64,000 nt of DNA from the NCBI GenBank assembly GCA_030430205.1, contig JAUIGE010000023.1, forward strand, positions 61,666-125,665. Reading direction: 5' to 3'. Below the pieces are notes generated by a model, which was not told the origin of the DNA, made no database searches, and saw only the letters and a list, made by a program, of their open reading frames with translations. The stretch comes from Bacteroidia bacterium (GTDB taxonomy: Bacteria; Bacteroidota; Bacteroidia; J057). Both the position numbers and the translations under genes were made by a program. Shown piece after piece: positions 17,546 to 25,822 of the stretch; the first letter of the stretch is position 1, and each line of letters begins with the position of its first letter.

Positions 17546-18061
17546 TCATTTTTTTGCGGGATTCCGCATCTCATAACACATCAAATGTGCATTGTGGTAT
17601 TGATCGGTCATACCGAGGGCTTGCATGCCTATTTTTTCCATAACCCTCAAAGAGGCTTTGTTTGCTGGCTGAGCCACGGCGATGATCCTGGGCAGGCCCA
17701 GTTCTTCAAAACCATATTTCAGCAAGGCTGCCGCGACTTCCGTAGCATAGCCTTTGCCCCAATGCTCCTTCATCAGGCGATAGCCGACTTCGACCGTATC
17801 TTCCTCCGGCTTGGGTTGCTTCAGGGTGCCAAAACCTACGAAGACATTTTCCTGGTTTTCCATGTAAAAAACGCCCAGTCCAGGCCTCTTTTTGTAGTAG
17901 GCCAGATAATTGTCCAGGTCTCTTTTTGCCTGCGAAATGTCTGTATAAACAGGCTTGATGTACTTCATTACTTCGTAATCCAGGGTAGCATGATACATCA
18001 AATCAAGGTCGGCTTCTGTCAGTTGCCGGAGGCGAAGGCGGGAGGTATGGAGGAAAAACAT
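17546..18061 (-). CDS. GNAT family N-acetyltransferase (RimJ/RimL-like)
   Basis: This 171-aa protein is a cytoplasmic acetyl-CoA-dependent acetyltransferase. It opens with LHTSRLRLRQLTEADLDLMY, the classic start of the RimL/Acetyltransf_3 branch. It shows motif A as VGYRLMKEHWGKGYATEVAAALLKY (the pyrophosphate loop is GKGYAT, in Q/R-x-x-G-x-G/A form). Later ANKASLRVMEKIGM is the motif B helix. The start at 18061 removes 19 residues that precede the fold in the longer frame and overlap the DsbA-like gene. The substrate may be a ribosomal protein N-terminus or a small molecule. Confidence 0.85.
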   Translation of the reverse strand: MFFLHTSRLRLRQLTEADLDLMYHATLDYEVMKYIKPVYTDISQAKRDLDNYLAYYKKRPGLGVFYMENQENVFVGFGTLKQPKPEEDTVEVGYRLMKEHWGKGYATEVAAALLKYGFEELGLPRIIAVAQPANKASLRVMEKIGMQALGMTDQYHNAHLMCYEMRNPAKK

Positions 18062-18086
18062 CGTTTTTTTTAAAAGATAATTTTCA

Positions 18087-19016
18087 TCATTGCTTTGGCA
18101 TTTTCCAAATAGATCCATTTTTGGTGGTCCATTTTTCCAATATCCCCTTATCGGAAAGGCTATTCAATACATTTTCACTTTCGATTCGTGGCGTTCCGGA
18201 AAGGACAGAAAACTCTTTAGCGGTGAGCGAATGATATTTGGAGAAGAGTGTCTCCCAATCTTTAGGGTATTCACTTTTCGTGATAGCAGGATTTAGTTTA
18301 AGAATGGCCATTTCGAAAAAAGCATAAGGTTTTGAGCCATAGACGAATTCTTTATTACCCGAATCGTCTACAAAAAACAGGGTTGGAAACCCTCTTACGC
18401 CCAGTTCTTTTCCCCATTTCAAATCTTCTTCAAACAGCACTTTTGCCTTGCCTTCAAAGTCAGTTTTCAATTGCTCTACATTAAGTCCTATGGTTTTTGC
18501 AGCTGTTGCCAGGTGCTCCCATTTGGCAATATTTTTCTTTTGCAGAAAAACCATTTCGCGGATTTCTCTCAAAAACAAGAAGGCTTTGCCTTCGTCCTGT
18601 AACTGTGCTGCTTTAAAAGCGATAGAAGGTGGATAAGACGAGTGGAGCGGGTCTTCCAGCCATAAATCACCATCTATGGGCATATCGTAATGAGCACTCA
18701 CCTCGTCCCAGTGGTGAGCTACATCTGAAGGCTTGCTGATTCCTCCGCTGTTGTAACTCCAATCAGGCAATAAGCCGCCCATCCTGTACTCGATCTCAAG
18801 CTCCTTGCCATACTCTAATTTTAGTTTACGCAATTGGGGTTCTATCCCCCAGCAGGAAGAGCAAATGGGGTCTGTGTAATAAATTACCTTAATGGATTTT
18901 TGAGTTGAGCGATTCTCGCTTTGAGATGTGCTATCCCCTTTTTCCTCAGCAGTCTCACACATGCCGGTTTCGATGTCGCATAAAAGCGGATTATTTCCGG
19001 AGGTTTCCTTATTCAT
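18087..19016 (-). CDS. DsbA/FrnE-like thioredoxin-fold protein
   Basis: This 309-aa thiol-disulfide oxidoreductase-like protein has no signal peptide, so it should act in the cytoplasm like SpxH/YjbH. The active site is CSSC in YYTDPICSSCWGIEPQ (about residues 58-73). The cis-proline loop is GVRGFPTLFFVDDSG, and a helical insertion lies between. An extra Cys pair sits in the N-terminal tail (NPLLCDIETGMC). The last 60 residues (LTAKEFSVLSGTPRIESENV, then LSDKGILEKWTTKNGSIWK) look like a small winged-helix-type extension. The start at 19016 (MNKETSGNN) fits the family better than the ATG 30 bp upstream. Confidence 0.82.
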   Translation of the reverse strand: MNKETSGNNPLLCDIETGMCETAEEKGDSTSQSENRSTQKSIKVIYYTDPICSSCWGIEPQLRKLKLEYGKELEIEYRMGGLLPDWSYNSGGISKPSDVAHHWDEVSAHYDMPIDGDLWLEDPLHSSYPPSIAFKAAQLQDEGKAFLFLREIREMVFLQKKNIAKWEHLATAAKTIGLNVEQLKTDFEGKAKVLFEEDLKWGKELGVRGFPTLFFVDDSGNKEFVYGSKPYAFFEMAILKLNPAITKSEYPKDWETLFSKYHSLTAKEFSVLSGTPRIESENVLNSLSDKGILEKWTTKNGSIWKMPKQ

Positions 19017-19159
19017 GATTTTTGTTTTTGAGATTGTCCCTGGCAAGCTGCGAGGCTTAACAGAGGAATACTACCTTGTTTATGTTTAATGTGACATTTT
19101 CATGTAAATTGAATTCAATGAAAAAGAAAGCAGTAGTAAACGATACGGTAGTCAACCCA

Positions 19160-20467
19160 CTATTGTATTTTATTGCTCGTGGTTAGCCTTAATATTGTAT
19201 ATCCCGCAATTCCTGAAATGATCGAGCCAATGATAATTCCAACTTTTACGGAGTTGATACTTCTCAAATCTCCCAGAAAAGCCAAATTATCTATAAATAT
19301 AGCCATCGTAAAACCAACACCTGCAATCAATGCAATTCCCAATATCTGCTTAAAATTGACTCCTGAAGGCAATTCAGTGATATTGAGTTTTACCCCCAAA
19401 TAAGAAAACAGGGAAACACCAATAAATTTACCGACCATGAGACTAATTGCGATGTTAGCCATTAGGGCAAAATCAAAATCAAAGTTGGTGCTGATAGCGA
19501 CTCCTGAGTTTGCAAAAGCAAAAACCGGCAATATGAAATAGGCAACCAACCCATGAAGTTTATGCTCCAGGTGCTGTAAGGGGGAACGGGCTTCAAATGA
19601 TAAATCATCCAGGTTATATAGAGATTTCATTTCATCTTTGGTGAGTAGATGTCCTTCATCACTATCAGGTGAGGGCTTGATTTTAGAGGAAATGAGAGTC
19701 AGTTGATTTGAGAATAATGATAGATCTAGTCTTCTTTTGATGGGAATCGTAAATGCCATTAGCACACCTGCAATAGTCGGATGTACGCCAGACTTCAAGA
19801 ATAAAAACCAAATGACAATTGCTAAGACTATTCCGATCGCAAATGAATACTTTCTTTTGTAATACAGCAATCCTAAAAATGCCCAGAGAATAAGCCCCGC
19901 TAATATGAAAGTCCACTGGATATTTGCACTATAAAAAACGGCAATTACAAGGACTGCTGCAATGTCATCAATAATCGCAAAAGCCGTCAGAAATATTTTC
20001 AGACTCAACGGAACCCGTTTACCCAAAGCACTTAAGATGGCTAATGCAAAGGCAATATCAGTGGCCATGGGTATCCCCCAACCTCTTACGGTTTCTGGAT
20101 TTTGATTTAATACGAAATACAATCCTACCGGAACTAAAACGCCTCCCAATGCGGCAACCAGGGGAAAAGCGGCTTTCTTAATTGTATCTATTTCGCCAAT
20201 CAACAACTCTCTTTTCAGTTCAAGACCAATCAAAAAGAAAAATATCGCCATCAAGCCATCATTAATCCAAAGTATCAGCGGTTTCTTTAATTCAAATTCC
20301 TGAAAAGAAATTCCGAGTTCATATTGCCATAAGCTTTCATAGAATGCACCGTAGGGAGAATTTGCCCAAATAAGTGCAATTATTGTCGCTCCAAAAAGTA
20401 ATATTCCTGCTGAACTTTCAGCTTTCGTAAATTTCTGAAACGGTGTAAGGAATATTCTTTTGATCAT
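19160..20467 (-). CDS. nhaA: Na+/H+ antiporter NhaA
   Basis: This 435-aa inner-membrane antiporter exchanges Na+ for H+ for pH and sodium homeostasis. Family signatures are visible: NDGLMAIFFFLIGLELKREL, GWGIPMATDIAFALAIL (Asp near 137) and FAIIDDIAAVLVIAVFY. The last contains the paired ion-binding aspartates at about 167-168 (equivalent to D163/D164 of E. coli). Some 11-12 hydrophobic segments span the length. A hydrophilic loop of about 60 residues (SSKIKPSPDSDEGHL) replaces the short cytoplasmic loop and is a common feature of longer NhaA versions. The DNA is visibly more AT-rich than its neighbours, which may indicate transfer. Confidence 0.95.
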   Translation of the reverse strand: MIKRIFLTPFQKFTKAESSAGILLFGATIIALIWANSPYGAFYESLWQYELGISFQEFELKKPLILWINDGLMAIFFFLIGLELKRELLIGEIDTIKKAAFPLVAALGGVLVPVGLYFVLNQNPETVRGWGIPMATDIAFALAILSALGKRVPLSLKIFLTAFAIIDDIAAVLVIAVFYSANIQWTFILAGLILWAFLGLLYYKRKYSFAIGIVLAIVIWFLFLKSGVHPTIAGVLMAFTIPIKRRLDLSLFSNQLTLISSKIKPSPDSDEGHLLTKDEMKSLYNLDDLSFEARSPLQHLEHKLHGLVAYFILPVFAFANSGVAISTNFDFDFALMANIAISLMVGKFIGVSLFSYLGVKLNITELPSGVNFKQILGIALIAGVGFTMAIFIDNLAFLGDLRSINSVKVGIIIGSIISGIAGYTILRLTTSNKIQ

Positions 20468-20845
20468 TTATGGGTAATAATGAGTTTTATGCGATATTGT
20501 ATGAGCACAAGTATAGGGAAAAATATTACAAATGAAATTGCTACCAATAAGTGAAGTAAATGTCAGTCCCTCTAAAGTGCAAGAGGTTGAACGAATAAAG
20601 AAGTTTAGCTTTTGACTAATAGCCTTTAGCCGAAAACATTTGGCAGATGACCTCTTAAACACGTACTTGTCAAGTACCAGGAATTTACAGGAACTTTAGA
20701 GCATCAAGCATGCTCAAATGGAAGCCAAAAACGAACAAGAAGCAGAGGCTATTTAGTAAACCTAAACCAAACGCTATTATTTGTGACAGATGAAATTCAT
20801 AGAGGATATTCTACAATAAAACATTGAAAAACTACATAATCAATT
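20468..20845. other. AT-rich intergenic region
   Basis: No gene was recognised in this stretch between nhaA and the META lipoprotein. Short frames such as the 27-codon frame starting near 20534 have no recognisable features. The nhaA promoter should lie at its left end (a TATACTTG-like box on the minus strand near 20505 is weak). Confidence 0.45.
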
Positions 20846-21316
20846 ATGAAAATCTCCCCATTTTTTTCTGCTCTTATTGTTGTTGTCTTGTTATTCGGTT
20901 GTGGACGCGCTAATAAAGCGGATAATACTGAGGTAGACAGCTCGCCCGAGCAAGTGGGTACCGCTTCATCTATAATAGGAACTTCCTGGAAGCTGATAAT
21001 CCTGGCAGGGGCGGAAGTGCCTCCCGCTCCCAACCAACAGCAAGCAATTCATTTTGTTTTACAGGAAGATGCCAAGGTAACGGGATACACAGGGTGTAAC
21101 CGCTTCAATGGAACATATAGCCTGGAAGCAGGCAATCGCATCCGCTTTTCAAAGATGGCATCTACACGAATGGCTTGCCCTGAGACGGCCGTAAAAGAAT
21201 CTGATTTTCTACAAGTGTTTGAGTTGGCCGACAACTATACAGTCAATGAGGATAAACTCATGTTGAATGTAGGCAGGCGTGCGCCACTAGCCGTATTTGA
21301 GGCTGCTGATTTCTAA
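20846..21316 (+). CDS. META-domain lipoprotein (HslJ-like)
   Basis: This 156-aa lipoprotein has the lipobox LLFGC (Cys 19) after a hydrophobic signal. A linker of about 25 residues follows, then a META/HslJ domain. The domain is recognised from GTSWKLIILAGAEV, the loop VTGYTGCNRFNGTYSL and ISFSKMASTRMACPETA-like text. The two Cys in GCNRF and MACP are typical. HslJ proteins are small envelope proteins linked to novobiocin or heat-stress phenotypes in other bacteria; the role here is inferred only. It should be anchored in an envelope membrane. Confidence 0.85.
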   Translation: MKISPFFSALIVVVLLFGCGRANKADNTEVDSSPEQVGTASSIIGTSWKLIILAGAEVPPAPNQQQAIHFVLQEDAKVTGYTGCNRFNGTYSLEAGNRIRFSKMASTRMACPETAVKESDFLQVFELADNYTVNEDKLMLNVGRRAPLAVFEAADF

Positions 21317-21332
21317 ACTTGATAGATACTGG

Positions 21333-21569
21333 CTATTTTTTATTCCAGAACTCATCAGCCCATTTTTCTACAGCAATATTGGCATTGTGGATTTCCAACA
21401 ATTCCATTTGTTCGGCGGTAGCACGCTCTTGTATCTCATTAAATAGGATTCGTTCCTCAAATCGAATATGGTCGACCAGTTCCTGTTCTATCGACTGTAG
21501 GTCTTCTGCTGTCTTGTCTTCCTTCAGGAATAACCCCCGTAATAGATCAAACTCAATGGTTGTAACCCT
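21333..21569 (-). pseudogene. Hemerythrin-like protein, C-terminal remnant
   Basis: Reading the minus strand from an in-frame stop at 21570-21572 gives 78 codons that end with a TAG at 21333-21335. They include VDHIRFEERILFNEIQ and ATAEQMELLEIHNANIAVE, then KWADEFWNKK. The H-x-R-F-E-E-R motif matches the last metal-binding helix of hemerythrin-like HHE proteins. There is no good start codon in the segment and the N-terminal half with the other His ligands is absent. It therefore looks like a decayed fragment rather than a gene. The plus-strand frame across the same bases is a serine-rich shadow. Confidence 0.62.
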
Positions 21570-21653
21570 TTATGTCGATTGATAGGTTTATGTTGCATGG
21601 ATTTGCAAATCTTTGTGGGAACTCATAGATTCCCCGGATTAATTAAATTCAAT

Positions 21654-22139
21654 ATGGCAAAGGTGTACTTTAAAGAAAAACAGCGGTATAGCAATAAATG
21701 GGTGTTGGTGATTTTAGGTATCGTCTGTTTATTAACAATATTCGGAGGGGTAAAATTCCTTCTTAAATCACCTGCAGATTACTTTCAGGCCATTTTTTTA
21801 CTTGTTACTGCTTTGGCATTAGGAGTATTAATTTGGTGGCTTACCAGGTTAAAAATGAAGGTCGTCATATCAGAAAAGAATATCAAGTTTAAAATGTCTC
21901 CGATACACCTCAAAAAGCAGGTTGTCCCCTGGGAAGATGTGGAAAAATATGAAGTGGTAAAAACCTCCGAGGCAGCCCAATGGAGCGGTGGTAATATTAC
22001 TTTCAATGATGAAAAGAAATATTCCATGACTGGAAGAAACGGATTGGCTTTCAAAACAAAAAACGGCGAATATTACTTCATCGGATGCAAAGACGTGGAA
22101 GCCCTGCGCTCAGCTTTGGCTCAAATTAATTTAACATAA
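21654..22139 (+). CDS. Small membrane protein with PH-like C-terminal domain
   Basis: This 161-aa protein has two transmembrane helices (WVLVILGIVCLLTIFGGVKFL and YFQAIFLLVTALALGVLIWWL). A cytoplasmic beta-rich domain of about 90 residues follows, with the pattern seen in bacterial PH-like YcxB/DUF-type proteins (KVVISEKNIKFKMSP, VPWEDVEKYEVVKTS, KTKNGEYYFIGCKDVEAL). The start at 21654 immediately precedes the basic residues before helix 1. Function is unknown; such proteins are usually taken as membrane-associated binding modules. It is not obviously in an operon. Confidence 0.75.
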   Translation: MAKVYFKEKQRYSNKWVLVILGIVCLLTIFGGVKFLLKSPADYFQAIFLLVTALALGVLIWWLTRLKMKVVISEKNIKFKMSPIHLKKQVVPWEDVEKYEVVKTSEAAQWSGGNITFNDEKKYSMTGRNGLAFKTKNGEYYFIGCKDVEALRSALAQINLT

Positions 22140-22222
22140 TCGTGGCCCTCAATACCGGAAGGACAAGCCACCAAACTAGCGTTGTGTGATTGCGAAAAAC
22201 GGAGGAGAAATACCTGCAAAAT

Positions 22223-22732
22223 CTATTTTACCCTTCTCCCATGTGTGACAAAAGCCATTCCCTGTGTTCCTTGTCTTGAACTCATGACTGCTTCAAAGAA
22301 TGGCTCTGGACAATTTACAGGCGTTTCCCATTCAAATAAAAAGTTGGATCCGGTTCCGCCTTCATTATCTGCATATTCAATGATGATTTCAATGGTTTCC
22401 ATTGGCAAAACAAAGATCGGGAAATCAAAGTAGGTTCTGATTTTTGATCCTTCCGTATTATAATAATCTGCCCTTAAGAGGTATAAAGTATCTGTCTCGC
22501 TTATATTCCTCATGCTGACCATACTGACCAGGCTATATTTTCTTTCCAGCGTAGCACTGTGCATTTCTGAATAAACAGAAAGGTAGGTTTTGCCATGTAA
22601 AAGAGAGTCTGACCCGGCCATATTTGCCGCTCTTTTTGACCAGTTTTCTACATCAATACGAATTGGCTTTTGCTCCTGGTGGCAGGCAATTGTTAAAATG
22701 GCAATCAGTAGGAGAGTATATTTCATTTTCAT
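22223..22732 (-). CDS. DUF3124-domain lipoprotein
   Basis: This 169-aa lipoprotein has a lipobox at LTIAC (Cys 17). The rest matches the DUF3124 pattern as I know it: KTYLSVYSEMHSATLERKY, SMRNISETDTLYLLRADYYN, FPIFVLPMETIEIIIEYAD and GGTGSNFLFEWETP, ending with EAVMSSRQGTQGMAFVTHG. This is an all-beta, copper/cupredoxin-sized domain of unknown function found in periplasmic proteins. It is followed on the same strand, after a gap, by the DJ-1-like lipoprotein's upstream region. Confidence 0.8.
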   Translation of the reverse strand: MKMKYTLLLIAILTIACHQEQKPIRIDVENWSKRAANMAGSDSLLHGKTYLSVYSEMHSATLERKYSLVSMVSMRNISETDTLYLLRADYYNTEGSKIRTYFDFPIFVLPMETIEIIIEYADNEGGTGSNFLFEWETPVNCPEPFFEAVMSSRQGTQGMAFVTHGRRVK

Positions 22733-22773
22733 TTTTTGTGAAACTCAAGAAAAGATTGAATTTATATTTTTTA

Positions 22774-23502
22774 TCAAATAAAACCCGAAACAAACTTCCT
22801 CACTTTCCTCACATCCCAGTCAATGACCATTCCCCGGGCGATGCCATCGGCGGCTTTTTTGCCATAGAGCATCTCTGCGAGATACATGGCCGGTTCGAAA
22901 CTGCGGGCTCCGCCCGCCGATGTGATGAACTTGCCATCATGCACCAGGTGTACATCTGTGTGCACATCGAGATGTGGAAACATCTTTTGGTAAGTATCCA
23001 GGTCGCCTGGAAAGGTAGTAGAAGCGACACGATCGAGCAGTCCTGCCTTTGCCAGGACAAAGGCGCCATCGCAAAGCGACATCACATAGCGGGCCTTTAG
23101 GCCCGTTTCTTTGACCCAGGCGATGAGCGCCTGGTTTTCCAGATCGCTGTCCAGATGGTGCTCAGCACTCGGCACCACCAGCACATCTACAAAGGGAATG
23201 CTGTCCCTTTCAAACTGATAATCAGGAAGGATTCGAAGGCCTTCGAAGCTTCGGACGGTATCGTCGTTCTGGGCAATGGTAAAGACATTCATGCCCCATT
23301 CGTCATGAAAAATGGTGTGCTGAAGAATGTCCATAGGAGCTGTCAGCTCAGTATTGTAGACGCCATCCATGATGAGCAATCCGACATTCAACCTTTTGGC
23401 AGGTTTTTCTGCTTCAGGAAATTGAAATGGGGCCTCCTGTGGAGGCTTGGCTGGCTGGCAAGCCGCAAGGGAAATTGTGAGCAGAAATAGCAGAAACCTC
23501 AT
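22774..23502 (-). CDS. DJ-1/PfpI-superfamily lipoprotein
   Basis: This 242-aa protein has a lipobox LAAC (Cys 15) and, from about residue 37, a class-I glutamine amidotransferase-like (DJ-1/PfpI) fold. Key segments are NVGLLIMDGVYNTELTAPMD (first strand and acidic residue), VDVLVVPSAEH and MSLCDGAFVLAKAGLLD. The nucleophile-elbow Cys is near 144. The C-terminus reads FITSAGGARSFEPAMYLAE. This arrangement matches the ligand domain of GlxA/FtrA-type AraC regulators, but no HTH follows, so it is a stand-alone exported version. Its substrate is unknown. It is divergently transcribed from the SSS transporter. Confidence 0.8.
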   Translation of the reverse strand: MRFLLFLLTISLAACQPAKPPQEAPFQFPEAEKPAKRLNVGLLIMDGVYNTELTAPMDILQHTIFHDEWGMNVFTIAQNDDTVRSFEGLRILPDYQFERDSIPFVDVLVVPSAEHHLDSDLENQALIAWVKETGLKARYVMSLCDGAFVLAKAGLLDRVASTTFPGDLDTYQKMFPHLDVHTDVHLVHDGKFITSAGGARSFEPAMYLAEMLYGKKAADGIARGMVIDWDVRKVRKFVSGFI

Positions 23503-23562
23503 ATTTTGTTAGCTAAATAAAGCATCAAGTAAAGAATCTATTCCCAAACCGCCAATCTTCTC

Positions 23563-23602
23563 TTTGCTACATTTTCACAATTCATCTATCTTTCTATCTT
23601 TG
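23563..23602 (+). promoter_or_regulatory. Bacteroidota-type promoter for the SSS transporter
   Basis: TTTG at 23563-23566 is followed after 20 bp by TATCTTTC (23587-23594) and directly by TATCTTTG (23595-23602), which fits the phylum's -33 TTTG / -7 TAnnTTTG scheme. It lies about 55 bp before the ATG at 23657, supporting that start over upstream in-frame ATGs. Confidence 0.5.
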
Positions 23603-23656
23603 CCCACGCCATTATTCGCCAAATGTATTTATTCACCCTTAACTCCATTCCTCTCG

Positions 23657-25225
23657 ATGGGAACTATAGATTATATTATCATTGCTGTATATGCTGTCGG
23701 CCTTATATCGCTTGCCTTATGGGTAAGTCGAAAAAAAGATGGCAAAGAGAAGACATCCAAAGACTATTTTCTGGCAGGTAATACCCTGACATGGTGGGCC
23801 GTAGGGGCTTCCCTAATTGCTTCCAATATTTCTGCGGAGCAGATCATCGGTATGACAGGCGATGGGTACAGCATGGGTCTTGCGATTGCTTCCTATGAAT
23901 GGATGGCCGCGATTACCCTTTTGGTTGTGGCAAAATTTCTTCTTCCTATTTATCTTGAAAAGAAGATTTACACCATGCCTCAATTTCTGGAGATGCGCTT
24001 TGATGGTCGAGTTAGGACGATCCTGGCTGTTTTCTGGATTCTTGTCTACATTTTCGTCAACCTCACCTCCATTCTGTATATGGGAGCTCTGACGATGCGG
24101 GAGGTTATGGGAATTGAATTGTGGCAAGGAGTGCTGATTTTGGCTGCTTTTTCAGCGATCTACTCTATTTATGGAGGCTTGATGGCGGTTGCATGGACAG
24201 ACCTGGTTCAGGTTATTGCCTTGACGATTGGTGGGATTATCACCACCTACCTGGTATTGGCAGCGGTAGGAGAAACGACAGGCGGCGGTGCCTGGGAAGG
24301 GATGGTGACACTGACTGAGACCATGCCCGAAAAATTTAACATGATCTTTTCGAAGGAATCCCCTTTTTATGATAAGCTGCCGGGTCTGACAGTCTTGTTT
24401 GGGGGGATGTGGATTGCCAATCTCTTCTATTGGGGCTTTAACCAATATATCACCCAGCGGGCATTGGCTGCCAAAAACCTCAATGAAGCTCAAAAGGGGA
24501 TGGTTTTTGCCGCTTTCCTGAAACTCCTGATGCCTCTGATCGTGGTGGTTCCTGGCATTGCCGCATTTTACCTGAATAAAGAAATTTCTCCCTCTACGGG
24601 AGCCTACCCATGGGTTTTGGCCAATTATGTGCCTACAGGAATCAAAGGCCTTGCCTTTGTGGCTTTGGCAGCTGCCATCGTCTCCTCCTTAAGCTCCATG
24701 ATCAACTCGATCTCCACCATTTTTACGATGGATATCTACAAAAAGCAGTTTAAGAAAGATGCTTCAGAAACCCATCTGGTAGGAGTAGGTAGAACGGTTG
24801 CGGGGATTGCATTGCTGATTGCAATGCCGATTGCACCTTTTCTGGACAGCCTGGATTCTGCCTTCCAATACATCCAGGAATTTACCGGATATGTGAGTCC
24901 CGGCGTTTTGGCGATCTTCCTGACCGGTATGTTTTTTAGGAAAGCTACAGCGAATGCAGCTGTTTGGGCAGCAATTTTGACCATTCCGATGGGCTATGCC
25001 TTCACGGCTCTGGCTCCCGATATGCCATTTTTGGATAGAATGGGTGTTGTGTTTCTTATCCTGATGGCTGTCATTGTTGTTATCTCATATATCGAACGCA
25101 AAGGCGCCAACGATCCTAAAGGACTTGAATTCAGAAAAGGAATTTTCCATACCAGCAATATTTTCAATATAGGGGCTATTGCAGTTATGGCAGTACTCGT
25201 TGTCCTCTATACCCTTTTCTGGTAA
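23657..25225 (+). CDS. Sodium/solute symporter, SSS (SGLT-like) family
   Basis: This 522-aa inner-membrane symporter couples Na+ entry to uptake of a sugar or similar solute. It contains about 13-14 hydrophobic helices and SSS family signatures: KDYFLAGNTLTWWAVGASL, ASNISAEQIIGMTGDGY, AFSAIYSIYGGLMAVAWTD and the loop LAAAIVSSLSSMINSISTIF with STIFTMDIYKK. The last segments form the Na2 site region. The close of the protein (SDPKGLEF-like loop plus final helix) follows the vSGLT layout, so a monosaccharide or inositol substrate is more likely than proline. The start at 23657 begins right at helix 1 (MGTIDYIIIAVYAVG). A strong terminator follows the stop. Confidence 0.9.
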   Translation: MGTIDYIIIAVYAVGLISLALWVSRKKDGKEKTSKDYFLAGNTLTWWAVGASLIASNISAEQIIGMTGDGYSMGLAIASYEWMAAITLLVVAKFLLPIYLEKKIYTMPQFLEMRFDGRVRTILAVFWILVYIFVNLTSILYMGALTMREVMGIELWQGVLILAAFSAIYSIYGGLMAVAWTDLVQVIALTIGGIITTYLVLAAVGETTGGGAWEGMVTLTETMPEKFNMIFSKESPFYDKLPGLTVLFGGMWIANLFYWGFNQYITQRALAAKNLNEAQKGMVFAAFLKLLMPLIVVVPGIAAFYLNKEISPSTGAYPWVLANYVPTGIKGLAFVALAAAIVSSLSSMINSISTIFTMDIYKKQFKKDASETHLVGVGRTVAGIALLIAMPIAPFLDSLDSAFQYIQEFTGYVSPGVLAIFLTGMFFRKATANAAVWAAILTIPMGYAFTALAPDMPFLDRMGVVFLILMAVIVVISYIERKGANDPKGLEFRKGIFHTSNIFNIGAIAVMAVLVVLYTLFW

Positions 25226-25243
25226 GTCAAAACATAAATCATC

Positions 25244-25279
25244 AAAAAGCCTGCGAAAAAGCATCTTCGCAGGCTTTTT
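25244..25279 (+). terminator. Rho-independent terminator
   Basis: A perfect 14-bp stem, AAAAAGCCTGCGAA (25244-25257) with TTCGCAGGCTTTTT (25266-25279), encloses an 8-nt loop and ends in a T-run. It starts 18 bp after the symporter stop codon. Confidence 0.9.
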
Positions 25280-25319
25280 CTGTTTTTATTTTTGGATCAT
25301 ACCTACAAAAATAAAAACA

Positions 25320-25691
25320 ATGGATATCGTTATCACCGCAAACAAAACCCTGGGAGAAATTTCAGCAGAATTCAATCAAAAGTTTCCCTACTTAAAATTG
25401 GATTTTTTCCATCATGTCCACGAACCTGGAAAAGGAAATTCTCCGCATGACCGGATGGACAGTAAGCTGACTATTGCGGAAGCAGGCAAATTTGATCATG
25501 ATGAAAACTTCAGCATCAATGGTCATTTGAAGGTGCGCTCCCTGGAAGCCCACTTCCAGGAGGAATATGGCATTGGGGTGCAGGTGTTGCGCCGCTCAGG
25601 AAGCCTGTGGCTTCAGTCAACCGTGACCGATAACTGGACCCTCGCCAAGCAGAATGAAGAAGGGCGGGTGGATAGTATGCCGGTGGAGTAG
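25320..25691 (+). CDS. Small conserved-looking hypothetical protein
   Basis: This 123-aa soluble protein has no signal peptide or membrane segment. It opens with a beta strand and helix (MDIVITANKTLGEISAEFNQ), has a His-rich middle (FHHVHEPGKGNSPHD) and ends LQSTVTDNWTLAKQNEEG. The start at 25320 is chosen because the longer frame reads through the symporter end and its terminator. A TATTTTTG box (25287-25294) resembles a -7 element about 25 bp before the ATG. I do not assign a family; similar small proteins in Bacteroidota lack a known function. Confidence 0.68.
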   Translation: MDIVITANKTLGEISAEFNQKFPYLKLDFFHHVHEPGKGNSPHDRMDSKLTIAEAGKFDHDENFSINGHLKVRSLEAHFQEEYGIGVQVLRRSGSLWLQSTVTDNWTLAKQNEEGRVDSMPVE

Positions 25692-25738
25692 GAGTGGCGG
25701 GACAATGGGACGAGAACATTATTCTATTAAATAAAAAT

Positions 25739-25764
25739 GAGGCTGCCTCTATTGAGACAGCCTC
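25739..25764. terminator. Bidirectional terminator-like hairpin
   Basis: GAGGCTGCCTC and GAGACAGCCTC pair over 10 of 11 positions around a 4-nt loop. An A-rich run lies on the left and TTCTTAATTTT on the right. It separates the convergent 123-aa gene and ahcY and could end both transcripts. Confidence 0.65.
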
Positions 25765-25822
25765 TTCTTAATTTTAAATCAGGTATCAGCACCCCTCTCT
25801 CGCCTCCCGCTTCCCGCCTCTC

